NCBI RefSeq assembly: GCF_009720385.1
Contig: NZ_WARX01000001.1
Span: forward strand, 620,001 to 684,000
Direction: 5' to 3'
Origin: Catellatospora vulcania
Lineage (GTDB): Bacteria; Actinomycetota; Actinomycetes; Mycobacteriales; Micromonosporaceae
Length of the DNA: 64,000 bases
The first letter of the stretch is position 1. The number at the start of each line of letters is the position of its first letter. Under the pieces are notes generated by a model. That model was not told where the DNA came from. It did no database searches and worked only from the letters and a program-made list of their open reading frames with translations. This document shows, piece by piece, positions 34,783 to 43,758 of the stretch. Made by a program: the position numbers and the translations under genes.

Positions 34783-35187
34783 TCAGGCGGTCAGCGCGAT
34801 CAGGAGGGCGATGCCGCCCACCGCGGCGATCGGCACACCCGCCACCCAGCCGATGACCAGTCCGACACCGTTTGACCCGTCGCGGCGTACGGTACGGGCG
34901 ATGCCCAGCGCGACGACCACGGCGGCGAGCAGCAATTGCGCGGCGATGCCGCTGACGACGTACACCGTGCCCGGTTCGTCGGCCAGGGTTGCCGGGAGCA
35001 GCGGCAGCGCGACGGCCAGGCCATGCCCGGCCAGCGCGGTCCCGATGCCGGAGCGCACCCGCCGTACCCGTCGCGGGCGGCGGTCTTCGGCGGGCGGTGC
35101 GGTGGGGTGGTTCCGGCTTTCGAACTCGGCGACGGCGGCGAGCGGTCGGGTCGGCAGCAGGGGCGCCCGGTAGGGGTTGGCGGTCAC
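34783..35187 (-). CDS. small membrane protein of unknown function
   Basis: 134 residues from the GTG at 35187 (TANPYRAPLLPTRP). The first 50 residues are polar and Pro/Arg-rich. Two to three membrane helices follow (GHGLAVALPLLPATLA, GIAAQLLLAAVVVALGIA, GLVIGWVAGVPIAAVGGIALLIAL). No family recognised. The frame is open to 35280 upstream without a better start. Its 3' end overlaps the end of the decayed HAD frame. Confidence 0.6.
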   Translation of the reverse strand: MTANPYRAPLLPTRPLAAVAEFESRNHPTAPPAEDRRPRRVRRVRSGIGTALAGHGLAVALPLLPATLADEPGTVYVVSGIAAQLLLAAVVVALGIARTVRRDGSNGVGLVIGWVAGVPIAAVGGIALLIALTA

Positions 35188-35324
35188 CTGTCCATTGCAC
35201 CAACCCGGCGGCCGGATCGCGCCTGGCTGCACGATGTCTTCACAGCATCCGCACGTACCCGCGGCGCGGCGGGCGCGCATCCGTGGTGCATCCGTCTGGC
35301 CTGTGGAAAAGCGTGACCGGCGTT

Positions 35325-35373
35325 AAGAAGGGCACCTTCTACAACGCGGAGCGTTGAGAAGGTGCCCTTCCTT
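35325..35373. repeat. dispersed palindrome family B, copy 2
   Basis: AAGAAGGGCACCTTCTACAACGC, loop GGA, then GCGTTGAGAAGGTGCCCTTC. Located just after the asd stop (minus strand). Confidence 0.9.
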
Positions 35374-35378
35374 TGACC

Positions 35379-36410
<1,032 letters not shown>

Positions 36411-36493
36411 TTACTCAATCGGTTGATCTACCAGGGCCGCCGTCCCGTCATCCGGGCTGTGCCAACCCGTGACGAGCGGCACGTCAGGCGCGA

Positions 36494-36533
36494 TTCGCGC
36501 CCGGCCGCGGGTGTGGTCGCGGCCGGGCGCGAA
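36494..36533. terminator. hairpin after the DMT permease gene
   Basis: TTCGCGCCCGGCCGCG and CGCGGCCGGGCGCGAA, perfect 16-bp arms with an 8-nt loop, ending 1 bp before the permease stop on the minus strand. It probably terminates the glucosidase-phosphodiesterase-permease transcript before asd. Confidence 0.7.
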
Positions 36534-36534
36534 G

Positions 36535-37398
36535 TCAGCCGCGGCCCATGGTGACGCCGACCGCGCCGCCGACGACGCCGAGGGCTGCGGTCAGGCGGCG
36601 CCACATGTCGCGCTCGCCGAGGAACCGCGCGCCGAGGAACACCACCAGCAGCACGCTCACCTCGCGCAGCGGCGCGACCACGGTCACCGGGGCCATCGTC
36701 ATCGCGGTCAGCGCCAGCATGTACGCCCCCGGCGAGCAGATCGCGGTGCCGAACACCTCGCGGCGGTGCTCGCGCCACACCTGCTTCGCCCTGGCCCGGT
36801 GCCGGAACAGCCACGGAGCCAGCATCAGCGCCCGGCCGGTGTCACCGGCCCAGTTGACCAGGATCGGGGACAGGGCGGCGACCGCGACCGCGTTGCGGTC
36901 CCACAGGGTGTACGCGGCGATGAACACGCCCGTCGCGAGCGCGTAAAGGATGGGGGCCTTGCGTTTGAGCGCGTCGGGGGAGGGCTTGCCGATCAGGGCG
37001 ACGCTGACCGACAGGGCCAGCGTGCCGGCCCAGCCGAGCAGGCCGGGGTCCTCGCCGAAGAACGGCACCGCCACGATGCAGATCAGCACCGGGCCGAGCC
37101 CCCGGGCGACGGGGTAGACGACCGACAGGTCGCCGACCGCGTAGCCGCGCTGGAGCAGCAGGTAGTAGCCGGTGTGCAGCAGCGCCGCCCCGCCGAGCAG
37201 CACCAGGCTGCCCCAGCCGAGCGCCTCCCAGCCGGTGACCAGCGCCCAGACGCCGAACGGCGCCCAGATCAGCGCGGCGACCACGGACCAGACTGCGACG
37301 AAGGCGGTGCCCGCCGCAGCGGCCCGTTTGGACAGCAGGTTCCAGGTCGCGTGGCAGACCACCGACGCGGCGACCAGAGCGAACGCGGTGAGTGACAT
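36535..37398 (-). CDS. EamA/DMT-family membrane transporter
   Basis: 287 residues with about ten membrane helices in two EamA-like halves (start ALVAASVVCHATWNLLSKRA; second half ILYALATGVFIAAYTLWDRN). The Lys/Arg-rich loop is in the middle. The family exports or imports small metabolites; substrate unknown. The ATG follows the phosphodiesterase stop by 1 bp (TGACATG), so the two are coupled. Confidence 0.88.
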   Translation of the reverse strand: MSLTAFALVAASVVCHATWNLLSKRAAAAGTAFVAVWSVVAALIWAPFGVWALVTGWEALGWGSLVLLGGAALLHTGYYLLLQRGYAVGDLSVVYPVARGLGPVLICIVAVPFFGEDPGLLGWAGTLALSVSVALIGKPSPDALKRKAPILYALATGVFIAAYTLWDRNAVAVAALSPILVNWAGDTGRALMLAPWLFRHRARAKQVWREHRREVFGTAICSPGAYMLALTAMTMAPVTVVAPLREVSVLLVVFLGARFLGERDMWRRLTAALGVVGGAVGVTMGRG

Positions 37399-37399
37399 G

Positions 37400-38392
37400 T
37401 CAGGCCGCCGCAGCGGACTCGAAGTCGTCCGCCGCCTCGGCGGACGGCGCGGTCGGCTCGGCTAGACCGTGGTCGGCGGACGGCGCGGTCGGCTCGGCTC
37501 GATCGTGCTCGGCGGACGGCGCGGTTTCGGCGGCCGGTCCCTGGCCCGCGGTCGGTCGGGTGGTCGCGCGCTCGGGGACCAGTGAGGTTCCGGCGAGGTG
37601 GCTCTCCCCGATCAGCGGTTGGCCGAGCACGGCCAGCACGGTCGGGGCGACCGAGACGTGGCTGACGTCGGCGGGCGGGTTCGTGCCGACGCCCGCCCCG
37701 CACGCGGCCAGCCAGGCCGTGCGCTCCCAGCGGCTGCGGCCGCCGTGGCCGCCCTCGTCGCGGTGCCCGTGGTCCGTGACGACGAGGACCGTCCAGCTCT
37801 CCTGGGCGTACCGGGGGCGGGCGCGGACGGCGTCGAGAACCTGGCCGAGTCGGCGGTCGGCGCGCTCGATCGCGGCCGTGTACTCCGCTCCCGTGCCCAG
37901 CTCGTGCGCCACCTCGTCGGGCTCGCCCAGGTAGACGAAGGAGGCGTGGAACGCCCCCTGGCCCAGGGCGTGCACGGCGGCGTCGGCGACGTGCTGGTCG
38001 GCGACGTCGTGGCCGAGCGTGTGCCCGTCGGCGAAGGTGAGCAGGCTGGGCGAGGTGAACATCGGGCCGCCGTACGCGGTGGTGACCAGCGGGGCCCAGC
38101 TCGCCCCCACGAACGTGGTGAAGCCGCGGCGCTTGGCAGTGGTGAACACGTCGGGGAACGCGTCCAGGCGGTGGCCGGAGAACACGTTGCCGTAGATGCC
38201 GTGCGTCCGCGGCCACAGCCCGGTCGCCACCGACGCCCACGTCGGCCCGGACAGCGTCGGCGCGTCGGTGCTCAGCTCGAACTCGGCCAGCCACCCTTCG
38301 CGCTCGATCGCGTCCAGGTGCGGTGTGCGCGCCGCGCGGACGGTGTCCAGCCGGACCCCGTCGATGCCGACGACGAGGATGTGTGCGCTCAT
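37400..38392 (-). CDS. alkaline phosphatase-superfamily phosphodiesterase
   Basis: Metal-dependent phosphoesterase or nucleotide pyrophosphatase-type enzyme of 330 residues. Metal motif VVGIDGVRLDTV, nucleophile Thr in APTLSGPTWASVATG, metal ligands in DEVAHELG and VVTDHGHRDEGGHGG. No signal peptide is seen. The last 45 residues are a low-complexity tail of 12-residue repeats (AEPTAPSAE/D) encoded by 36-bp tandem repeats at 37437-37527. It lies between the GH13 gene and the DMT permease; the substrate is unknown. Confidence 0.85.
   Translation of the reverse strand: MSAHILVVGIDGVRLDTVRAARTPHLDAIEREGWLAEFELSTDAPTLSGPTWASVATGLWPRTHGIYGNVFSGHRLDAFPDVFTTAKRRGFTTFVGASWAPLVTTAYGGPMFTSPSLLTFADGHTLGHDVADQHVADAAVHALGQGAFHASFVYLGEPDEVAHELGTGAEYTAAIERADRRLGQVLDAVRARPRYAQESWTVLVVTDHGHRDEGGHGGRSRWERTAWLAACGAGVGTNPPADVSHVSVAPTVLAVLGQPLIGESHLAGTSLVPERATTRPTAGQGPAAETAPSAEHDRAEPTAPSADHGLAEPTAPSAEAADDFESAAAA
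37437..37527. repeat. 36-bp tandem repeat encoding the phosphodiesterase tail
   Basis: Units start at 37437 and 37473, with a partial unit at 37509, each beginning TCGGCGGACGGCGCGGT. The period is a multiple of three, so copy number can change without a frameshift. Confidence 0.85.
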
Positions 38393-38489
38393 GCGGTGAC
38401 TCCAGGGTGTTCGGGGCATGGTCGTGGCACCTGCCCGCCGCGGGTGGGCGGGCAGGTGGGTCAGGGCCGTCAGGGCCGTCTGGGCAGGA

Positions 38490-40109
38490 TCAGGCGACGC
38501 GCAGCCAGACGGCGCTGTCCGGGGCGACCTTCAGGTCCTCCAGCGGGTCGCTGGTGAGCAGCAGGTACTCGTACGGCGGCAGGTCGGCGGGGGCGCCGCT
38601 CAGGTTGACCAGGCAGGCGAAGCCGTCGCCGCGCTGGAAGTGCAGCACGCCGTCGGGGGCGGGCAGCCACTGCATCGGGCCGTCGCCGAGGTCCGGCTCG
38701 GTGCGGCGCAGGTGCAGGGCGCGGCGGTACAGCTCCAGCATCGAGCGCCGGTCCCCGGTCTGTGCCGCGGCCGACAGCCTGGCCCAGCTCGCGGGCTGTG
38801 GCAGCCATGGATCGGCGGCCGCGCCGTCCGGGCTGAAGCCGTACGGCTTGGCGTCGCCCGACCAGGGCAGCGGCACCCGGCAGCCGTCGCGGCCGCGGTC
38901 GGTGTGCCCGGAGCGCAGCCAGCGCGGGTCCTGCAGCAGCTCGGCCGGGATGTCCTCGACCTCGGGCAGCCCCAGCTCCTCGCCCTGGTAGACGTAGGCC
39001 GACCCGGGCAGGGCCAGGGTGAGCAGCGCGGCGGCGCGGGCGCGCCGGGTGCCGAGCACGAGGTCGCTGGGCTCGACGTGCTTGGCGTCCTCGAATGAGT
39101 GGGCGGTGTGCGCCCGCCCGTAGCGGGTGGCGTGGCGGACCACGTCGTGGTTGGACAGCACCCAGGTCGCGGGCGCGCCGACCATGGCGTGGGTGGCCAG
39201 CGTCGTGTCGATGACGTCACGGAACGCCGCCGCGTCCCAGGGGCAGGACAGGAACGGGAAGTTGAAGCCGGTGTGCAGCTCGTCCGGGCGCAGGTAGCGG
39301 GTGAACCGGTCGGGGTCGTCGTCCCACAGCTCGCCGACGAACACCCCGCGCTGCGGGTACGAGTCGGCGATCTTGCGCCATTCGCGGTAGATCTCGTGCA
39401 CGCCCTCCTGGTCGCGCCAGGGGCGGATCACGTCCGGGCGCAGCGTCGCCAGGTCCGGCAGCGCCGGGTCCTTGACCAGGTGGTCGGCGACGTCGATGCG
39501 GAACCCGTCGACCCCGCGGTCCAGCCAGAACCGCAGCGTGGCCTGGAAGTCCTCGGGCACGGCCGGGTTGTCCCAGTTCCAGTCGGGCTGCTCGGGGGCG
39601 AACATGTGCAGGTACCACTCGCCGTCGGGGACCCGGGTCCAGGCCGGGCCGCCGAAGTGCGAGCCCCAGTCGGTGGGCGGCAGCTCGCCGTTTTCGCCGC
39701 GGCCGGGGCGGAACCAGAACAGCTCCCGCTCCGGTGAGCCGGGGCCGGCCGCGAGCGCGGCCTGAAACGCCGGGTGCCGGTCGGAGCAGTGGTTGGGCAC
39801 CACGTCGACGATCACCCGCAGGTGGTGCTGGTGCGCCTCGGTGATGAACAGCTCGGCCTCGGCGAGGGTGCCGAAGACCGGATCGATGTCGCGGTAGTCG
39901 GCCACGTCGTAGCCGGCGTCGGCCATCGGGGAGACGTACCAGGGGCTCAGCCAGACCGCGTCGACGCCCAGGTCGCGCAGGTAGGGCAGGCGCTCGCGCA
40001 GGCCGGCGAGGTCGCCGACGCCGTCGCCGTTCCCGTCGGCGAAGCTGCGCGGGTAGACCTGGTAGATGACGGCGTCGCGCCACCAGGGGTGTTCGTGCCG
40101 TGGGGACAT
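38490..40109 (-). CDS. GH13 alpha-glucosidase
   Basis: Cytoplasmic family 13 enzyme of 539 residues from the ATG at 40109 (GGAGGCGG upstream). Barrel motifs: VDVVPNHCSD, nucleophile Asp in DGFRIDVADHLV, acid/base Glu in VFVGELWDDD, and LSNHDVVRH. The N-terminal WWRDAVIYQVYPRSFADGNGDG is typical of oligo-1,6-glucosidase and alpha-glucosidase members. It would split maltose- or isomaltose-type sugars. A near-perfect LacI box lies 46-65 bp upstream, so it is probably under sugar repression. No local importer is present. Confidence 0.94.
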   Translation of the reverse strand: MSPRHEHPWWRDAVIYQVYPRSFADGNGDGVGDLAGLRERLPYLRDLGVDAVWLSPWYVSPMADAGYDVADYRDIDPVFGTLAEAELFITEAHQHHLRVIVDVVPNHCSDRHPAFQAALAAGPGSPERELFWFRPGRGENGELPPTDWGSHFGGPAWTRVPDGEWYLHMFAPEQPDWNWDNPAVPEDFQATLRFWLDRGVDGFRIDVADHLVKDPALPDLATLRPDVIRPWRDQEGVHEIYREWRKIADSYPQRGVFVGELWDDDPDRFTRYLRPDELHTGFNFPFLSCPWDAAAFRDVIDTTLATHAMVGAPATWVLSNHDVVRHATRYGRAHTAHSFEDAKHVEPSDLVLGTRRARAAALLTLALPGSAYVYQGEELGLPEVEDIPAELLQDPRWLRSGHTDRGRDGCRVPLPWSGDAKPYGFSPDGAAADPWLPQPASWARLSAAAQTGDRRSMLELYRRALHLRRTEPDLGDGPMQWLPAPDGVLHFQRGDGFACLVNLSGAPADLPPYEYLLLTSDPLEDLKVAPDSAVWLRVA

Positions 40110-40154
40110 GTCCGCCTCCGTGGGCGAGTGGGGTTCGTGGCCCGATAGTAACAA

Positions 40155-40174
40155 GATGGAAAACGCTTTCCATC
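40155..40174. promoter_or_regulatory. LacI-type operator upstream of GH13
   Basis: GATGGAAAACGCTTTCCATC is symmetric over 20 bp except for one pair beside the central CG. It lies 46 bp before the start codon of the GH13 gene (minus strand). Confidence 0.7.
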
Positions 40175-40229
40175 GCGGTCGCTCACCCTACCGGGGCGCT
40201 TCACTCACGGTCAACGGCCCGGACACGGT

Positions 40230-40299
40230 CGATGATCCGTTTTTGTGGACGCTGGGTGTCGCCAGAGCAGCGTCCAGCGTCCACAAAAACGGATCATCG
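40230..40299. repeat. long hairpin with 26-bp perfect arms (element D)
   Basis: CGATGATCCGTTTTTGTGG... pairs with ...CCACAAAAACGGATCATCG, with the stem continuing into ACGCTGG / CCAGCGT around an 18-nt loop. It lies between the GH13 promoter and the end of the P1 peptidase gene (which comes from the right). Built like family C (GATC near the outer end, GTTT inside) but different in sequence. Confidence 0.85.
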
Positions 40300-40362
40300 C
40301 CTCCGGTGGGACGGCGCGCGGCTGTCGTCGCAACCGTCGGCCTTGCCAGGCCGGCTCGATCA

Positions 40363-40427
40363 CCCGACCTGCCTGGCAGATGTGCGTATCCTGGTCGCGC
40401 TTTCGCACATGTGCCTGGCAAATCGGG
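40363..40427. repeat. imperfect palindrome related to element at 52821 (family F)
   Basis: CCCGACCTGCCTGGCAGATG... and ...CATGTGCCTGGCAAATCGGG pair with a few mismatches. The right arm shares CGCACANGTGCCYGGCAA with 52871-52887. Located 50 bp after the P1 peptidase stop (minus strand). Confidence 0.65.
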
Positions 40428-40476
40428 TGGCCTTGGCAGGGCCGGGCCGGGCCGGGTCCGGTCGGGCCCAGGTCGC

Positions 40477-41580
40477 TTACGAGTGGAGGGCGAGCAGGGC
40501 GGCGACGCGGTCGACCGGGAGGCCTTCGGATGAGTTGCCGCTACGGCCGACCACGGTCGGGGCGTTGAGCAGGCTGTTGAGCACGCTCTCCTCGGCTGCC
40601 TCGACCACTGCGGCGAAGAACGGGTCCAGCTGGCGGCCCTGCAGCGCGGTGACCGGCGAGACGGTGCCGCGCGGGGCGCGCAGGCCGGTGGCCAGGGCCA
40701 GGAAGATCTCGCCGCTGGCGTGGTGCGCGGTCGAGCCGGTGCGGGCCAGCCCCAGCCCGGCGCGGCGGGCCAGCCGCCGGCAGCCCGCGGGATCGATCGG
40801 CGCGTCGGTGATCACGATGACGATGCAGGAGCCCGCCGGTGGCGCGGTCGGCGCGGGCGCGGGCGGCAGCAGCTGTCCCACCGGGACCCCGGCCACCGTC
40901 AACCGGCCGCGCTCGCCGAAGTTCGTCATGACCAGCACGCCCAGGGTGTGGCCCGAGGGCAGCACGCGCGACGCGGTGCCGATGCCGCCCTTGAAACCCA
41001 GGCAGCTCATGCCGGTCCCGGAGCCGACCGCCCCCTCGGCGGGCGGCGTGACAGGGCGTCCCGCCGCACGGTCGGCGGCGGCCGTGGCGGCGCTGCTGCG
41101 CGCGGCGTCCAGCGCGGCGGCGACGTCGTCGCGGGTCACCTGCATGCGGCGGGACTCGGACAGGAAGCTGTCGTCGCACTCGGCCACCACCGGGATGACC
41201 ACGTCGTCGTCGCCGATGCCGGGCTCGGACTCCATCAGCAGCTCGCAGGCGGCGTCGTACACCCGGCCCAGCTGCATCGTCGAGGTCAGGAAGATCGGCG
41301 TCTCGGCCAGGCCCCACTCCTGCGCGGACATGAAGCCCGTGCACTCGCCGGCCCCGTTGAGGATCGCGCCGCCCGCGGGGATCGGCTCGCGGAACGCGTT
41401 GCCGCCCGGGTCGATGACGGTCACCCCGGTGCGGGCGACCCCGCGTCCGGCCGGCGGCGGGTCCTCGTCGCGCCATACGGTGGCATGGCCGACGCCCACG
41501 CCGGGCACGTCGAGGATGGAGCGGCTGGGTCCGCTGGGCAGCTCACCGATGGTGATGCCGAGTTCGGTCACGCGAGGCAT
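40477..41580 (-). CDS. P1-family aminopeptidase (DmpA/BapA type)
   Basis: Self-cleaving N-terminal nucleophile hydrolase, 367 residues. Family motifs: GVGHATVW, GGAILNGAGECTG, GSGTGMSCLGFKGGIGTASR and VLVMTNFGERGRL. The predicted cleavage site is Gly250-Ser251 in PPAGSCIVIVITDAP, making Ser251 the nucleophile of the small subunit, as in DmpA. Known members release N-terminal D- or beta-amino acids or hydrolyse peptide amides. No signal peptide. Divergent from the HDAC-family gene across a 73-bp gap with a palindrome. Confidence 0.92.
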   Translation of the reverse strand: MPRVTELGITIGELPSGPSRSILDVPGVGVGHATVWRDEDPPPAGRGVARTGVTVIDPGGNAFREPIPAGGAILNGAGECTGFMSAQEWGLAETPIFLTSTMQLGRVYDAACELLMESEPGIGDDDVVIPVVAECDDSFLSESRRMQVTRDDVAAALDAARSSAATAAADRAAGRPVTPPAEGAVGSGTGMSCLGFKGGIGTASRVLPSGHTLGVLVMTNFGERGRLTVAGVPVGQLLPPAPAPTAPPAGSCIVIVITDAPIDPAGCRRLARRAGLGLARTGSTAHHASGEIFLALATGLRAPRGTVSPVTALQGRQLDPFFAAVVEAAEESVLNSLLNAPTVVGRSGNSSEGLPVDRVAALLALHS

Positions 41581-41592
41581 GGGCGCAGCCTA

Positions 41593-41610
41593 ACTGAGTC
41601 TCGACTCAGT
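41593..41610. promoter_or_regulatory. palindrome between P1 peptidase and HDAC genes
   Basis: ACTGAGT-CTCG-ACTCAGT, perfect 7-bp arms, 12 bp upstream of the peptidase ATG and 43 bp before the deacylase ATG. Likely an operator for one or both divergent genes. Confidence 0.5.
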
Positions 41611-41653
41611 AACGATCCCCGTCGGCGGCCGTCTGTGCTGGCATCATGCCGGG

Positions 41654-42718
41654 ATGGCGAAGCTGGACCTGCCCGTGGTGTGGAGCGACGACGTGCTGCG
41701 GCACGTGCCGGAGGCCGAGATCTGGATCGGCGTGCGCACGCCCGGCACGGAGCTGCCCGAGCGGGCCACCGTGCTGCGCTCGGCGCTGGTGCGCGCCGGA
41801 GCCCGGCTGGTCGAGGCACGTCCGCTGGGCGACGAGCTGCTCGCGCAGGCGCACACCCCCGAACTGCTGGCGCACCTCGAAGGCGTGTACGGCCAGTGGG
41901 TCGACGGCGGCTACCTGGAGTACCAGGACCGGGTGGTGCCGTACGTCTTCCCGACTCCGGCGATGCTGGAAGGGCTGCCGGTGCGGCGGCCGACGGCGAC
42001 GCACGCGCGGGCCGGGCAGTTCTGCTACGACACGATGACGCTGGTCGGGCCGGGCACCTGGCCCGCGGCGCGGGCTGCCGCGCACGCGGCCGCGACCGCG
42101 GCGGACCTGGTCGCCGCGGGGGAGCGGGCGGCGTACGCCATCTGCCGCCCGCCCGGCCACCACGCGACCCGCAGCGGGTTCGGGGGCTCGTGCTACCTCA
42201 ACAACGCCGCCGTCGCGGTGCTCGCGCTGCAGCGGGCCGGCGTGGCCCGGGTCGCCGTGGTCGATGTGGACGCCCACCACGGCAACGGCACCCAGTCGAT
42301 CTTCTATGACCGTGCCGACGTGCTCTACGCCTCGGTGCACGTGGACCCGGGCGAGGGCTGGTTCCCGCACTACGCGGGCTTCGCCGACGAGACCGGCACC
42401 GGTGCGGGCGAGGGCGCGAACCGCAACGTGCCGCTGGCGCCGGGCACCGGCGACGAGGGCTGGCTCGCCGGGGTGCGCCGGCTGGTCGAGTTCATCGGCG
42501 ACCGGGCCGACGCGGTGGTGCTCTCCCTCGGCGTCGACGCCGCCAGGGACGACCCGGAGAGCCCGCTCCAGGTCACCGAGGACGGCTACGGCCGCACCGG
42601 CGAGCTGGTCCGCGAGCTGGGCCTGCCCGTCGTCGCCGTGCACGAGGGCGGCTACCACCTGCCCACCCTCGGCCCGCTCACGGTGGCCGCCCTGGCGGGC
42701 ATCACCGGAACCCGCTAA
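41654..42718 (+). CDS. histone deacetylase-family deacylase (acetylpolyamine amidohydrolase-like)
   Basis: Zinc hydrolase of 354 residues. Catalytic region RPPGHHATRSGFGG, zinc site VVDVDAHHGNGTQ with the Asp/His ligands, second Asp in LSLGVDAARDDPESPL, and the transition-state Tyr in HEGGYHLPT. Bacterial members remove acetyl groups from polyamines or other small amides; acting on acetyl-lysine proteins is also possible. Divergent from the P1 aminopeptidase and followed by a PmoA-family gene. Confidence 0.9.
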   Translation: MAKLDLPVVWSDDVLRHVPEAEIWIGVRTPGTELPERATVLRSALVRAGARLVEARPLGDELLAQAHTPELLAHLEGVYGQWVDGGYLEYQDRVVPYVFPTPAMLEGLPVRRPTATHARAGQFCYDTMTLVGPGTWPAARAAAHAAATAADLVAAGERAAYAICRPPGHHATRSGFGGSCYLNNAAVAVLALQRAGVARVAVVDVDAHHGNGTQSIFYDRADVLYASVHVDPGEGWFPHYAGFADETGTGAGEGANRNVPLAPGTGDEGWLAGVRRLVEFIGDRADAVVLSLGVDAARDDPESPLQVTEDGYGRTGELVRELGLPVVAVHEGGYHLPTLGPLTVAALAGITGTR

Positions 42719-42727
42719 TCTCACCTG

Positions 42728-42743
42728 CGGTAAGCGCTTTCCG
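42728..42743. promoter_or_regulatory. LacI-type operator upstream of the PmoA-family gene
   Basis: CGGTAAGCGCTTTCCG, symmetric in 7 of 8 pairs, 25 bp before the GTG start. It closely resembles the GH13 and GH1 boxes in this window. Confidence 0.65.
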
Positions 42744-42767
42744 TGCTGGGAGAGGTGGCGGGTCCGG

Positions 42768-43553
42768 GTGGAGTTCACGGTGTCGGGTCGGGTGGTCGCG
42801 GAGTACCACTCGGGCCAGGGGATCGAGGCGACGCTGGGGCCGCGGCCGCACCTGCATCCGATCCGGACGCTCGCCGGGACGGTGGTCACCGACACGCTGC
42901 CCGCCGACCACCGGTGGCACCTGGGGCTGTCGCTGGCCATGCAGGACGTCAACCGCAACAACCTCTGGGGCGGGCGTACGTACGTGCGGGACCAGGGGTA
43001 CACCTGGCTCGACGACCACGGGTCGATCACCGGTGAAGGCTTCGACGAGGTGCGGCCGGACGGGTTCGCCCAGCGGCTGGCCTGGCGCGGAGCGGACGGC
43101 AAGGCGCTGCTGTCGGAACGGCGGACCATGGCCGCTGCCGTGCTCGACGAGCGGTCGTGGGTGCTGGAGCTCGGTTGGGCGCTGACCGCGGAGGAGACCG
43201 TGACGCTGGGCAGCCCGGCGACGAACGGGCGGCCGGGCGGAGCGGGGTACGGCGGGTGCTTCTGGCGGGTCGCGCCGGGGGCGAACCTGGCGCTGACCGC
43301 GGGGGAGCTGACCGGCGAGGAGCAGGTCAACGGGAGCGCGGAGCCGGAGCTGGTGTGGCGGGGCGAGTCCGGCGGGGCGGCGTACACCCTGCGGTTCTCG
43401 GGGCTGGGCGACGGCGACCGGTGGTTCGTGCGGACCAGCGAGGGTGCGACGGGGTATCCGGGGGTCTGCGCCGCGTGGGCCTATACGCAGACCCGGACCA
43501 TCGAGGCGGGCCAGACCCGCACCGGCGGGCTCCGCGTAGTAATCAGCGACTGA
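42768..43553 (+). CDS. PmoA/DUF6807-family protein
   Basis: Soluble protein of 261 residues from the GTG at 42768 (GGGAGAGG upstream). Conserved region RPHLHPIRTLAGTVVTDTLPADHRWH, then LSLAMQDVNRNNLWGGRTYVRDQGY and a beta-rich C-terminus. The family is named after a methane oxygenase-linked gene but in actinomycetes it appears among sugar-related genes controlled by LacI proteins; its reaction is unknown. The LacI-type box just upstream supports a sugar-linked role here. The frame is open back into the deacylase gene, without meaning. Confidence 0.8.
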   Translation: MEFTVSGRVVAEYHSGQGIEATLGPRPHLHPIRTLAGTVVTDTLPADHRWHLGLSLAMQDVNRNNLWGGRTYVRDQGYTWLDDHGSITGEGFDEVRPDGFAQRLAWRGADGKALLSERRTMAAAVLDERSWVLELGWALTAEETVTLGSPATNGRPGGAGYGGCFWRVAPGANLALTAGELTGEEQVNGSAEPELVWRGESGGAAYTLRFSGLGDGDRWFVRTSEGATGYPGVCAAWAYTQTRTIEAGQTRTGGLRVVISD

Positions 43554-43558
43554 CCCGA

Positions 43559-43720
43559 ACCCGACACCCGACACCCGACACCCGACACCACTCGCGCTCA
43601 CCGCGACGCCGGTCTGCAGTTTCGGGGAAACTGCGCCTATGAGCGCGCCTTTTCGTGCACTTTCCCCGAAACTGCCGCAGCGCGGCAGGGCGCGGCAGGG
43701 CGCGGCAGGGCGCGGCAGGG
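43559..43720. repeat. spacer with two micro-tandem repeats and a long hairpin (element E)
   Basis: Four units of ACCCGAC at 43559-43588, then an inverted repeat GCAGTTTCGGGGAAA / TTTCCCCGAAACTGC with arms at 43616-43630 and 43661-43675, then four exact copies of CGCGGCAGGG at 43681-43720. The whole block lies between the converging PmoA-family and TetR genes. Confidence 0.8.
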
Positions 43721-43758
43721 CGTGGCCTGCGGGGCGGGGTGAGGTTGGTGAGGGCAGG

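Noticed and set aside
34749-34856. Continuation of the HAD frame as a genuine longer protein
   Set aside because: Residues after about 65 are Pro/Arg/Ser-rich without HAD motifs and overlap the end of a gene on the other strand.
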